From assembly GCA_001769125.1 (NCBI GenBank), contig MEOG01000025.1, forward strand, positions 1-40,319: a stretch of DNA of 40,319 nucleotides. Reading direction: 5' to 3'. Below, one piece after another: positions 16,643 to 24,453 of this stretch. This DNA comes from Bacteroidetes bacterium GWF2_35_48 (GTDB lineage: Bacteria; Bacteroidota; Bacteroidia; Bacteroidales; GWF2-35-48). Both the position numbers and the translations under genes were made by a program. The first letter of the stretch is position 1. Each line of letters begins with the position of its first letter. The notes beneath the pieces were generated by a model. The model worked only from the letters and a program-made list of their open reading frames with translations. It searched no databases and had not been told where the DNA came from.

Positions 16643-16807
16643 CAACCCCATTCGGGGTTGCTGCATGTTAGTATGTTTAATAACCATCGGTTGCACCGAT
16701 AGTTATTAATATTAAAGTCCTTCGGACTTTTTTATTGATGTTGCTTCTAAAAGATGTTCCACATCTTTTTAAGCGTTCCACAAAGGTAAGATGTGGAACA
16801 TCTTACC
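16643..16807. repeat. Array of five tight hairpins
   Basis: Five perfect or near-perfect hairpins with 3-4 base loops follow one another: 16643-16660 (CAACCCC / GGGGTTG), 16681-16705 (ATCGGT / ACCGAT core), 16714-16730 (AAAGTCC / GGACTTT), 16749-16769 (AAAAGATGT / ACATCTTTT) and 16785-16807 (GGTAAGATGT / ACATCTTACC). The last two are also inverted copies of each other in their GATGTTCC cores. They fill the gap between the EEP-family gene end and the aat start. No gene. Confidence 0.7.
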
Positions 16808-16811
16808 GAAG

Positions 16812-17852
16812 TTATTTTATTTCTTTCGTTAGAAAAACATATACGGGAAAATGGTCGCTAAAGCCTCCCTGATATACATCTCCAACATAAGTGCGGAATG
16901 GGTATCCGGCAAAATTTCCTTCTTTCTGCATTAAAAATTTTTCGTTAAAAACACGCGCTTTTAAAAATTTATATGTGCTTTTATCATCTCCAAGTAAGTT
17001 TCCTGAAACAATTATCTGGTCAAAAAGATTCCAGCTATCTTTATATGCCAGAGAGCCGATTCCATCTTTAAAAAGTTTATACATGGCATTAAAAAGACCA
17101 TTTTTCTCCACTTTATCTTTATTACCAATAGCTCCTAAATGCTTGTAAACACTTGCATCTGTCGGGTCATCGTTCAAGTCGCCCATGATAATGATTTTTG
17201 CATTTTCATTAATTTTATAGATAGAATCAACTATAGAACGACATAATTTTGCAGCCAGTTCTCTCATGGGTGCGCTTCGTTTTTCACCGCCTCTTCTTGA
17301 TGGCCAGTGGTTCACTATGAAGTGCATTTCTTCACCATCAAGCATACCGGAAACGAGCAACTGATCTCGGGTGGTAAAGCTTGTATCTTCGGGGCTATAC
17401 AAAGGATATGATTTTGAATTGCTTACTTTAAAGCGAGCTTTCTGATAACAAAAAGCGACATCAACACCTCTGTTATAGCGGCAATCGTAATGAACAACTC
17501 CGTAATCCCATTTTTTTAAAGCAGGCTGACCGACTAATTCTTCCACTACTTTTTTATTTTCAACTTCACAAAGACCAAGCACGGTAGGCCCACTTTTTAC
17601 AATTTCGCCACCAAGCTTAGAAATAACATCTGACATTCTTTCAAGCTTTGCGAGATAACGATCCTGCGTCCATTTATTTTTTCCGTCAGGTAAAAATTCC
17701 TCATCGTCTTTTGTTGGATCATTTTCTGTGTCGTAAAGATTTTCGATGTTGTAAAAACCCACAATTGCGACTTTCGCTTTGCCCTGTTTTTCCTGAGCAA
17801 AAATTAAAATTGAAAAAAGACTAAATGCTGTGATTAATAAATTTTTTTTCAT
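16812..17852 (-). CDS. Secreted endonuclease/exonuclease/phosphatase-family protein
   Basis: A 346-residue exported protein with a signal peptide (1-19, ending LIFAQ). The EEP fold is shown by FYNIENLYDT (33-42), LCEVEN with the metal-binding Glu, NRGVDVAFCY, VNHWPSRRGG, the GDLNDDP catalytic block and the terminal SDHFPVYVF. All catalytic residues of the DNase I-like family appear present, so a metal-dependent nuclease or phosphodiesterase is expected outside the cytoplasm. Bacteroidota members of this type are often annotated only as EEP-family hydrolases; whether the substrate is DNA, lipid head groups or another phosphodiester is not visible. It follows sufS after 81 bases that contain a hairpin. 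Confidence 0.88.
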   Translation of the reverse strand: MKKNLLITAFSLFSILIFAQEKQGKAKVAIVGFYNIENLYDTENDPTKDDEEFLPDGKNKWTQDRYLAKLERMSDVISKLGGEIVKSGPTVLGLCEVENKKVVEELVGQPALKKWDYGVVHYDCRYNRGVDVAFCYQKARFKVSNSKSYPLYSPEDTSFTTRDQLLVSGMLDGEEMHFIVNHWPSRRGGEKRSAPMRELAAKLCRSIVDSIYKINENAKIIIMGDLNDDPTDASVYKHLGAIGNKDKVEKNGLFNAMYKLFKDGIGSLAYKDSWNLFDQIIVSGNLLGDDKSTYKFLKARVFNEKFLMQKEGNFAGYPFRTYVGDVYQGGFSDHFPVYVFLTKEIK

Positions 17853-17871
17853 ATTCTTATTTTTAAATTTT

Positions 17872-17932
17872 TTTTCGGTAATTTCGACTCAGTTCGACTT
17901 CGCTCACTGCAAGTCGCTCAATCACCGGAAAA
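17872..17932. repeat. Constant-loop hairpin D (variant loop)
   Basis: Loop TTCGACTTCGCTCA (17893-17906) differs by one base from the loop at 12912 and 21792. It is closed by CAG/CTG, and after a two-base bulge by CGACT/AGTCG (17885-17889 with 17912-17916). An outer TTTTCGGT/ACCGGAAAA pair may extend it. It lies between sufS and the EEP-family gene. Confidence 0.45.
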
Positions 17933-17933
17933 A

Positions 17934-19154
17934 TTATGACATCATTTGTTTCACTTTTAATAAACCTTCGTACAACACATCAATTTCTTCTTTTGTATTA
18001 TAAAATGCAAAAGAAGCCCTTACGGTTCCGGGAATTTTCAAAAAATCCATCACGGGTTGCGTGCAATGACTTCCTGTTCTTACAGCAATACCGAGCTTGT
18101 CAAGGATCATTCCAGTATCATAGTGATGAATCCCTTTCAGTAAGAATGAGAAAACGCTTGATTTGTATTTTGCATTTCCGTAAACAATTAAATCTTCAAT
18201 CGTTTGTAATTTTGATGCAGCATATTGCAACAATTCGTGTTCGTACATTGCAATTTCATAAATGCCGAGCGTGGTTAGATAATCAATAGCAACCGCAAGC
18301 CCAATAGCATCAATATAATTAGCAGTACCGGCTTCAAATTTAAAAGGGAGTTTATTGTAAACAGTTTTTTCGAATGTTACATGATGAATCATATCGCCAC
18401 CTCCCTGATACGGCGGTATTTCATTAAGGTATTCTTCTTTGCCGTATAAAACACCAATGCCCGTGGGCCCATATAATTTGTGTCCCGAAAATGCAAAAAA
18501 ATCACAATCCAAATCCTGAACATCAATTTTGGTATGTTGAACAGATTGCGCGGCATCAATCAAAACCGGGACTTTTCGGTCGTGCGCTTTTTTAATAATT
18601 TCTTTAATCGGATTAATTGTGCCAAGCGAATTTGAAATATGCGTAACAGCAACAATTTTCGTTTTTGGAGTAAAAAGCTTATCCATTTCATCCAAAATCA
18701 ACTCCCCGTTTGCATTCATAGGAATCACTTTCAATTTCGCTTTTTTTCTTTCACAAAGCATTTGCCATGGCACAAGGTTTGAATGATGTTCCATAGTGGA
18801 AAGAATAATCTCATCACCCTCTCTGATGTATCGTTCTCCGAAAGAAAACGCAACCAGATTAATAGATTCAGTTGTTCCTCGTGTAAAAATTATTTCATAA
18901 GAAAATTTTGCATTTATAAATTTCTGCACAACAGCGCGCGCATTTTCATAAGCTTCAGAAGATTTTTCGCTCAAATGATGCACTCCGCGATGAATATTGC
19001 TGTTGTACATTTTGTAAGCTTCCGAAATTGTATCAATAACCTTAAGCGGCTTTTGTGTTGTAGCGGCATTATCAAAATATACAAGAGGCTTTCCGTAAAC
19101 CTGCTGTGAAAGTATCGGGAAATCTTTTCTTATTTTTAAAATATCAAGTGGCAT
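17934..19154 (-). CDS. sufS: SufS cysteine desulfurase
   Basis: SufS releases sulfur from cysteine as a persulfide for Fe-S cluster assembly on SufBCD. This 406-residue class V PLP enzyme has EHHSN (122-126), the PLP-contacting D200 and Q203 (LIDAAQS), the Schiff-base lysine K226 (SGHKLYGP), and the catalytic cysteine C364 in RTGSHCTQP, which matches the group II (SufS) RxGxxC site. It is cytoplasmic. It closes the suf block; a short decayed segment separates it from sufD. No SufE or SufU is seen in the window, so the sulfur acceptor must be encoded elsewhere. Confidence 0.95.
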   Translation of the reverse strand: MPLDILKIRKDFPILSQQVYGKPLVYFDNAATTQKPLKVIDTISEAYKMYNSNIHRGVHHLSEKSSEAYENARAVVQKFINAKFSYEIIFTRGTTESINLVAFSFGERYIREGDEIILSTMEHHSNLVPWQMLCERKKAKLKVIPMNANGELILDEMDKLFTPKTKIVAVTHISNSLGTINPIKEIIKKAHDRKVPVLIDAAQSVQHTKIDVQDLDCDFFAFSGHKLYGPTGIGVLYGKEEYLNEIPPYQGGGDMIHHVTFEKTVYNKLPFKFEAGTANYIDAIGLAVAIDYLTTLGIYEIAMYEHELLQYAASKLQTIEDLIVYGNAKYKSSVFSFLLKGIHHYDTGMILDKLGIAVRTGSHCTQPVMDFLKIPGTVRASFAFYNTKEEIDVLYEGLLKVKQMMS

Positions 19155-19189
19155 AATAATTTAGAGGTTATAGCATGTTTATTATTTCG

Positions 19190-19324
19190 CTGACGTTCAA
19201 CAGCACTTTGAGTTTTACAATCACTCACGTAATCATCAAATGTTAAAATATCGGTTGTAAATTGCTCAATCAGTATTATTGCCTGAAAAATATCAGACAA
19301 TTTTTTTTTTTCTTTGTCCGTCAT
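19190..19324 (-). pseudogene. HepT-like (DUF86/HEPN) toxin remnant
   Basis: An ATG at 19324 opens a frame whose first 44 or so residues match the start of HepT-type HEPN toxins: LSDIFQAIILIEQFT followed by LTFDDYVSDCKTQSAVERQ. The similarity then stops abruptly and the frame runs into unrelated residues that overlap the sufS start. A normal HepT is about 110-140 residues and carries its catalytic Rx4-6H motif further on, which is missing here. The piece is therefore a C-terminally deleted, non-functional remnant. Confidence 0.65.
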
Positions 19325-19490
19325 AAATTAAAAATTTTGAAGCATCAATATTTTTTCTCAAGTATGGATTTTTTATTGAGGAATCTGTGAGCATGTCGAC
19401 TTTTCGGCATTGTGAAATACATAAATTGGTAAATAGATTTGCTCTTTTTGATATTTCAGTTTTAATATCCATATTTTTTGCAAGATACAA
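19293..19490 (-). pseudogene. MntA-like nucleotidyltransferase antitoxin remnant
   Basis: The C-terminal half of this short frame reads CRKVDMLTDSSIKNPYLRKN then IDASKFLIYDGQ, the typical end of MntA-type minimal nucleotidyltransferases that precede hepT. The N-terminal part with the GSxARG and DxDL catalytic motifs is absent; only about 30 bases remain before the sufD stop. It overlaps the HepT-like start by about 30 bases, as in intact mntA-hepT operons. It is an N-terminally deleted remnant. Confidence 0.6.
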
Positions 19491-19499
19491 ATTTTTCTT

Positions 19500-20837
19500 T
19501 TATCCGCAATTCACAACACAATTGGTGCATCTTGATAATTCTCCGCGCAGCCGTTTATCTACAAGTTCTTCGATACGTTCGCGCAGAGGAGCAAAATCAA
19601 TTTTTGCAATAACTTCATTTGCGAAAGCAAGCATAATCATCAGGCGAGCTTCTTTTTCAGAAATACCTCTGGAACGCAGGTAGAAAAGCGCATCCTCGTT
19701 AATATGACCCGAAGTTGCGCCATGAGAACACTTAACATCATCTGCATAAATTTCTAATTGGGGCTTGCTTGCCATTCTTGCATTGTCAGACATCAGTACA
19801 TTGTTATTCCGTTGAAATGCATTGGTGCGTTGCGCATCTTTGCGAACAAGAATACGACCATTAAAAGCACCGGTTGCCTCATCATCCAGAATGCCCTTAA
19901 AAAGCTGGTTGCTTACACAATCAGGTACAGCGTGATCTACAAATGTAAAATTGTCAATATGCTGTTTTCTATCCATCAGATAAATTCCTGAAATGTTCAC
20001 TTCAGCATTCGCACCTTCCATTGTGGCAATAAAATTATTTCGTATAGTTCCTCCGTGAAGAGAAGCTGTATTAGATGTGAAAACGCCATTCTGCTTTGTC
20101 TTTGCATGAACAGCATTAATGTGTACTGATGAATTATTTTGATCCTGAATATTAAAAATACTAAGATTTGCATTATTTTCAACAAAAACTTCGGTAACAG
20201 AATTGTTTAAAAATTTGAATGGCGTTAGCGTATGATCGCATATAACAATTTTAGCATTACTATTTTCTTCACAGCAGATTAAATTTCTTTGCTGCAACAT
20301 AAAATCGCCATCATGCACCAAAATATTAATAACCTGAACAGGTTTTTCAATAACAACATTCTGCGGCACGTATATAAACAAACCGTCCTGTGCATAAGCA
20401 GTATTTAAAGCTACCAGTCCATCTTCATAATAAGAAGCCGCTTTGCTATAATATTTTTCAAAAATATCAGGATGTTTTTTTGCCATTTCACGCAGACTGC
20501 CGATAAGAACACCATCAGGTAAATCCAACTTTATATTTTGATAATAATACCATCCATTAACGAGGAGTACAATGTAGGAGTCCAGATCAGGCACATTACA
20601 TTGAAATAATGAAGAAAAATCAACGCTTAATTTCTGAGGTTTAAATGCGCTTGAAAAATTTCCCTGAAATAATTTTTCTAATTCAATGTATCTGTAATCC
20701 TCTCCATTTTTATCAGGCAGACCCAGTTTTTGAAATTGCTGAAAAGCTTTTTCACGAACAGAATTCATCAAGTCAGAAGATTCGTCCTTCAGGAAGTTTT
20801 CATTTTCTTTATATCGTGCGATTAATTCGTTGTTCAT
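19500..20837 (-). CDS. sufD: SufD, Fe-S cluster assembly scaffold subunit
   Basis: A 445-residue SufB/SufD-family protein, more divergent at its N-terminus than SufB, as is normal for SufD. The family beta-helix is seen in the C-terminal half (AEVNISGIYLMDRKQHIDN, FKGILDDEATGAFNGRILV) and the conserved end KCSHGATSGHINEDALFYLR followed by RGISEKEARLMIMLAFANEV. The tail CTNCVVNCG holds three cysteines. SufD forms the SufBC2D complex in the cytoplasm. It follows sufC by 89 bases containing a hairpin and is transcribed with it. Confidence 0.93.
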   Translation of the reverse strand: MNNELIARYKENENFLKDESSDLMNSVREKAFQQFQKLGLPDKNGEDYRYIELEKLFQGNFSSAFKPQKLSVDFSSLFQCNVPDLDSYIVLLVNGWYYYQNIKLDLPDGVLIGSLREMAKKHPDIFEKYYSKAASYYEDGLVALNTAYAQDGLFIYVPQNVVIEKPVQVINILVHDGDFMLQQRNLICCEENSNAKIVICDHTLTPFKFLNNSVTEVFVENNANLSIFNIQDQNNSSVHINAVHAKTKQNGVFTSNTASLHGGTIRNNFIATMEGANAEVNISGIYLMDRKQHIDNFTFVDHAVPDCVSNQLFKGILDDEATGAFNGRILVRKDAQRTNAFQRNNNVLMSDNARMASKPQLEIYADDVKCSHGATSGHINEDALFYLRSRGISEKEARLMIMLAFANEVIAKIDFAPLRERIEELVDKRLRGELSRCTNCVVNCG

Positions 20838-20883
20838 TTTTTTATGTTATATTTTGTGTAAGGGTGTTGCAGGTTGCAGCCGC

Positions 20884-20905
20884 TGACTGAGCGGAGTCGA
20901 AGTCA
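20884..20905. repeat. Constant-loop hairpin C
   Basis: TGAC (20884-20887) pairs with GTCA (20902-20905) around TGAGCGGAGTCGAA, the reverse complement of the loop at 12912 and 21792. An imperfect outer stem using TTGCA / TGCAA on the two sides may lengthen it. It lies in the sufC-sufD gap. Confidence 0.5.
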
Positions 20906-20926
20906 AGGTTGCAAGTTTGAATACAT

Positions 20927-21682
20927 TTACTCTTCTCCTATTTCTTTTTTTATCCAGTCGTAACCTTTTTCCTCCAATTCGAACGCCAGTTCTTTTCCGG
21001 CAGATTTAACAATGCGTCCTTTATACAATACGTGAACAAAATCCGGCACAATATAATCAAGCAGTCGCTGATAGTGCGTAATTACAATACTTGCATTGTC
21101 TTTTCTTTTCAGTTTATTTACTCCGTTTGCTACAATGCGTAAAGCATCAATATCAAGACCGGAATCTGTTTCATCAAGAATTGCCAGTTTCGGCTCCAGC
21201 ATTGCCATTTGAAAAATTTCATTCTTCTTTTTTTCACCACCAGAGAAGCCTTCATTCACGGATCTATTGGTTAATTTTGAATCAATTTCCACAAGCTCTT
21301 TTTTCTCACGCATCAATTTAAGAAAATCGGAAGAAGAAAGAGGAGTAAGACCTTTGTATTTTCGCTGCTCATTCACTGCTGCACGCATAAAATTAACCAT
21401 ACTGACACCGGGAATTTCGATAGGATACTGAAATCCGAGAAAAATACCAGCGCGGGCACGGTCTTCGGGTTTCATCTCAAAAAGATTTTTTCCATAATAA
21501 ATCACTTCGCCTTGCGTAACTTCAAATATCTCTCTTCCGGCTAAAACTGCAGCCAATGTGCTTTTGCCCGAGCCGTTTGGTCCCATGATAGCATGAACTT
21601 CTCCCTCATTAATTTCAAGGCTGAGCCCTTTAAGAATCTCTTTGCTGTTAATGCTTGCGTGTAAATTTTTTATTTGTAACAT
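20927..21682 (-). CDS. sufC: SufC, ATPase of the Fe-S assembly complex
   Basis: A 251-residue ABC-type ATPase. Walker A GPNGSGKST is at 34-42, the signature region FSGGEKKKNEIFQMA and Walker B with LAILDETDSGLDIDAL follow, and the switch histidine lies in SIVITHYQRLLD. The DETDSGLD variant of Walker B/D-loop and the KKK after the signature are typical of SufC rather than transporters. It dimerises in the SufBC2D complex and drives scaffold opening. It sits between sufB (182 bases upstream) and sufD. Confidence 0.97.
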   Translation of the reverse strand: MLQIKNLHASINSKEILKGLSLEINEGEVHAIMGPNGSGKSTLAAVLAGREIFEVTQGEVIYYGKNLFEMKPEDRARAGIFLGFQYPIEIPGVSMVNFMRAAVNEQRKYKGLTPLSSSDFLKLMREKKELVEIDSKLTNRSVNEGFSGGEKKKNEIFQMAMLEPKLAILDETDSGLDIDALRIVANGVNKLKRKDNASIVITHYQRLLDYIVPDFVHVLYKGRIVKSAGKELAFELEEKGYDWIKKEIGEE

Positions 21683-21718
21683 ATTTTTACTTTTTGTTTC
21701 ATATTTAAGGTTTAAGAT

Positions 21719-21864
21719 TGCAGGTTGATTGTTGTTGCAGGTTGCAGGTTGCAGGTTGTTCTATATAGCAGCTTGATTCTACTCCGCTGGTTTCGACTCC
21801 GCTCAACCAGCGGTTTAGATACAAAAATCCGAAACCAGAAACTTGAAACATTCAACCTGAAACC
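21719..21864. repeat. GGTTGCA heptamer run and low-complexity spacer
   Basis: Between sufB and sufC, bases of about 21719-21757 contain consecutive GTTGCAG units. Past the hairpin at 21784-21813, a run of GAAAC / CTTGAAAC / CCTGAAACC-like words fills up to the sufB stop. Isolated copies of GGTTGCAGGTT recur at 20870, 31382 and 32220. Confidence 0.5.
21784..21813. repeat. Constant-loop hairpin B
   Basis: A perfect 8-bp stem CCGCTGGT (21784-21791) / ACCAGCGG (21806-21813) encloses the 14-base loop TTCGACTCCGCTCA. The loop is identical to that of the hairpin at 12901-12936, but the stem sequence is entirely different. It lies between sufB and sufC and has no T tract. Confidence 0.7.
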
Positions 21865-23313
21865 TTAACCCACACTTCCTTCTAAACTAATCTGCAATAA
21901 TTTCTGCGCTTCTACAGCAAACTCCATTGGCAATTTATTAAGAACTTCTTTTACATAACCATTCACAATAAGACCAACAGCATCTTCTGTGGAAATGCCT
22001 CTCTGATTGCAATAGAAAATCTGATCTTCACCGATTTTAGATGTCGTTGCTTCGTGCTCAACAACCGCTTTTGTATTCTGCACATCAATATAAGGAAAGG
22101 TATGCGAACCGCATTGATCGCCAAGCAGAAGAGAATCACACTGTGAATAATTACGCGCATTTTCAGCTTTTTTGGAAATTTTGACAAGCCCTCTGTAGCT
22201 GTTGTTGCTTTTACCTGCTGATATACCTTTTGAAACAATTCTGCTTTTTGTATTTTTCCCAAGATGTATCATTTTAGTTCCAGTGTCAGCTTGCTGATAA
22301 TTATTAGTAACGGCAACAGAATAAAATTCTGCAGCAGAATTATTGCCCTTCAAGATACAACTTGGATACTTCCATGTAATTGCAGAGCCGGTTTCAACCT
22401 GTGTCCATGATAATTTTGCGTTATCTCCTTTGCATATCCCGCGTTTTGTAACGAAATTAAAAATTCCACCTTTCCCGTTTTTATCTCCGGGATACCAATT
22501 CTGAACCGTAGAATATTTCACTTCTGCATTTTCCATAACTACAATTTCAACAACAGCAGCGTGAAGCTGGTTTTCGTCACGCATGGGCGCAGTACAGCCT
22601 TCAAGATAACTCACATAACTTTCTTCATCCGCAATAATAAGCGTGCGTTCAAATTGTCCTGTATTAGCGGCATTAATACGAAAATACGTTGATAATTCCA
22701 TCGGGCAACGCACACCTTTTGGAATATAAACAAAAGAACCATCGCTGAAAACAGCAGCATTAAGCGCAGCAAAAAAATTATCTCCATAAGGAACAACAGA
22801 GCCAAGATACTTTTGCAAAAGATTCGGATGTTCTTTAATGGCTTCATTCATGGAACAAAATATAATTCCCAGTTCTGCAAGTGTTTCTTTAAAAGTTGTC
22901 TTAACCGAAACGCTGTCCATTACAGCATCAACAGCTACACCTGCGAGATGCAATTGTTCTTCAAGAGGAATACCCAATTTATTGAATGTCTCTTTTAAAA
23001 TCGGGTCAACCTCATCCATGCTTTGATATTTTGCGCCCTGCTTGGGTACAGAATAAAATATTATATCCTGATAGTTTATTTCAGGAATTTTCAAATGCGC
23101 CCAAGTAGGCATGGTCAATGTTAGCCATTTCCTGTAAGCTTTTAGCCTGTATTCGAGCATAAAAGCAGGCTCTCCTTTTTTTTCAGAAATTAACCTTACA
23201 ACATCTTCACTAAGGCCTTTGGGTATAGATTCGGTTTCAATATCTGTAACAAATCCATACTTGTATTCATTTCCGGTTATTTCGTTTAATATTATATCTT
23301 GTTCTTTGTCCAT
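21865..23313 (-). CDS. sufB: SufB, Fe-S cluster assembly scaffold subunit
   Basis: A 482-residue SufB. The conserved N-terminal block ([20 protein letters not shown]), the [20 protein letters not shown] and [17 protein letters not shown] region, [20 protein letters not shown], and the C-terminal [20 protein letters not shown] are all standard. It is the scaffold on which the cluster is built from SufS-derived sulfur in the cytoplasm. The length is normal. It is the first gene of the minus-strand suf operon (sufB, sufC, sufD, sufS), with a possible promoter -7 element at 23388-23395. Confidence 0.97.
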   Translation of the reverse strand: MDKEQDIILNEITGNEYKYGFVTDIETESIPKGLSEDVVRLISEKKGEPAFMLEYRLKAYRKWLTLTMPTWAHLKIPEINYQDIIFYSVPKQGAKYQSMDEVDPILKETFNKLGIPLEEQLHLAGVAVDAVMDSVSVKTTFKETLAELGIIFCSMNEAIKEHPNLLQKYLGSVVPYGDNFFAALNAAVFSDGSFVYIPKGVRCPMELSTYFRINAANTGQFERTLIIADEESYVSYLEGCTAPMRDENQLHAAVVEIVVMENAEVKYSTVQNWYPGDKNGKGGIFNFVTKRGICKGDNAKLSWTQVETGSAITWKYPSCILKGNNSAAEFYSVAVTNNYQQADTGTKMIHLGKNTKSRIVSKGISAGKSNNSYRGLVKISKKAENARNYSQCDSLLLGDQCGSHTFPYIDVQNTKAVVEHEATTSKIGEDQIFYCNQRGISTEDAVGLIVNGYVKEVLNKLPMEFAVEAQKLLQISLEGSVG

Positions 23314-23387
23314 TTTAGAATCTGTTTCTTTGAAAACGTTGGTTATTTATTGTTGCAAGTTTTCATCATAATATAAATTATCTCTTG

Positions 23388-23395
23388 CAAAAGTA
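23388..23395 (-). promoter_or_regulatory. Possible -7 element of the suf operon
   Basis: On the minus strand the sequence reads TACTTTTG, a perfect TAnnTTTG. It lies 75 bases upstream of the sufB start, giving a leader of roughly 65 bases. No exact TTTG at the right distance; the upstream partner is a T run. No Fe-regulator palindrome recognised. Confidence 0.4.
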
Positions 23396-23532
23396 TTAAA
23401 TAATAATAATACCGATAAAAAATATCAGAAAATCTAAACAAGGAATGATAAAAATCAATGAGGGGAATAATAAGGTATGAGAAATGAATCATTTCAGCAT
23501 TGTGCACTAAAATGGATGTAAAATTGAAAAAT

Positions 23533-23898
23533 CTATTCGGAGTGTTTAAATTCTATACCCAATTGAAAACATAAGGCTTCTATTATTTCTCTTTGTTTAT
23601 CAGGATCATCAATAATACCGTATTCTTTGGAAAGCCTTTGCTTATCCATTGTCCGGATTTGATGGCAAAGAACAATAGAATCATTTGGCACTCGCCCCTG
23701 ACCAGATAGGAGCAAAGCTTCGTTTGGATAAACCTGTCTGTTTTGCTTCTTCGTTGTCAAAGGCAAAACATTGACAATATTCAGTAAGTCATTAATGTCA
23801 TTATCGCTTACAATAAGAACCGGTCTTGATTTTCCCTGTTCGGAACCTATCACGGGGTCAAGATTTGCACGCCAGATGCTCCACCTTTTAACTTTCAT
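23533..23898 (-). CDS. MazF/PemK-type toxin
   Basis: A 121-residue protein of the MazF/PemK endoribonuclease fold. Family marks are RWSIWRANLDPVIGSEQGKS with the conserved RPVLIVSDN directly after it, the central VLPLTTK, and VLCHQIRTMDKQRL. Members cut mRNA at short sequence motifs when freed from their antitoxin. The GSEQG-RPVLIVS segment with its arginine, and the TT pair, cover the usual active-site residues, so it may be functional. Its start overlaps the upstream small gene by 4 bases, typical of toxin-antitoxin translational coupling. It lies upstream of the suf operon, which runs in the same direction. Confidence 0.9.
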   Translation of the reverse strand: MKVKRWSIWRANLDPVIGSEQGKSRPVLIVSDNDINDLLNIVNVLPLTTKKQNRQVYPNEALLLSGQGRVPNDSIVLCHQIRTMDKQRLSKEYGIIDDPDKQREIIEALCFQLGIEFKHSE

Positions 23899-24122
23899 GC
23901 GTTTTCTTTATCTATGTGTTTGAAATCTTCATTTACCTCTGAAATGTCAGTCATAAAAAGGGGATCTTTAGCTGCCTGCTGTATCAACAGGAGCTTTTTT
24001 TCTTTCTCATCATCGGTGTTTTCAACAACTACAAGCACTTTTTTAAAGTTTCTGAATTGCTCAGGCAAAGTAACCAATATACGGTTATCATTGCCTAGTT
24101 CATACGTCTGTCGATATATCAT
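23895..24122 (-). CDS. MazE-like antitoxin
   Basis: A 75-residue protein immediately upstream of, and overlapping, the MazF-type toxin gene. The first 35 residues alternate in a beta pattern (YELGNDNRILVTLPEQFRNF, then KKVLVVVE) that could be an AbrB/MazE-like DNA-binding barrel half, and the C-terminal part is acidic (DPLFMTDISEVNEDFKHIDK), as needed to embrace a toxin. I recognise it by position and composition more than by a specific motif. It probably represses its own operon. A possible -7 element lies at 24172-24179. Confidence 0.75.
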   Translation of the reverse strand: MIYRQTYELGNDNRILVTLPEQFRNFKKVLVVVENTDDEKEKKLLLIQQAAKDPLFMTDISEVNEDFKHIDKENA

Positions 24123-24171
24123 ATTTTATTGATTATATTGTTTCTTAAAGACACCTATTGCAACCATACTA

Positions 24172-24179
24172 CAAAATTA
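24172..24179 (-). promoter_or_regulatory. Possible -7 element of the mazEF-like pair
   Basis: TAATTTTG on the minus strand matches TAnnTTTG and lies 50 bases upstream of the antitoxin start. There is no clear upstream TTTG, so this is weak. Confidence 0.3.
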
Positions 24180-24453
24180 TTAGAAATAGCTTTGATATGA
24201 GAGAAAAAAAATAATAATAAGCCTACTATTCATCTACAAAATTAGTTTTTTTTTTAAGATGCTAAAATATAAAAAGGCTTATTCAAACTGATGGGTTAAA
24301 CAGGATTGTATGTATTTCAAATAATGAAAATATAAATTTTATGCCATCCGTAGAAAAAATAATTGATTGATTGATTGGAATAAAATTTAAAGCCATGTTG
24401 CATAATAATGTTTTTTTCTATATTTATATTTTTAAACCATCAAGCTTACAGCT
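24180..24453. other. Gene-free divergent spacer
   Basis: The spacer (total gap 24123-24453) between the divergent antitoxin and helicase genes is AT-rich. Apart from the antitoxin-side -7 element and three ATTG tetramers at about 24363-24376, I see no gene, hairpin terminator or repeat. It should hold the promoter of the EndoQ-UvrD gene, but no good TAnnTTTG match is visible. Confidence 0.5.

Noticed and set aside
19136-19490. Intact toxin-antitoxin pair between sufD and sufS
   Set aside because: Both frames lack their catalytic motifs and are far shorter than functional family members.
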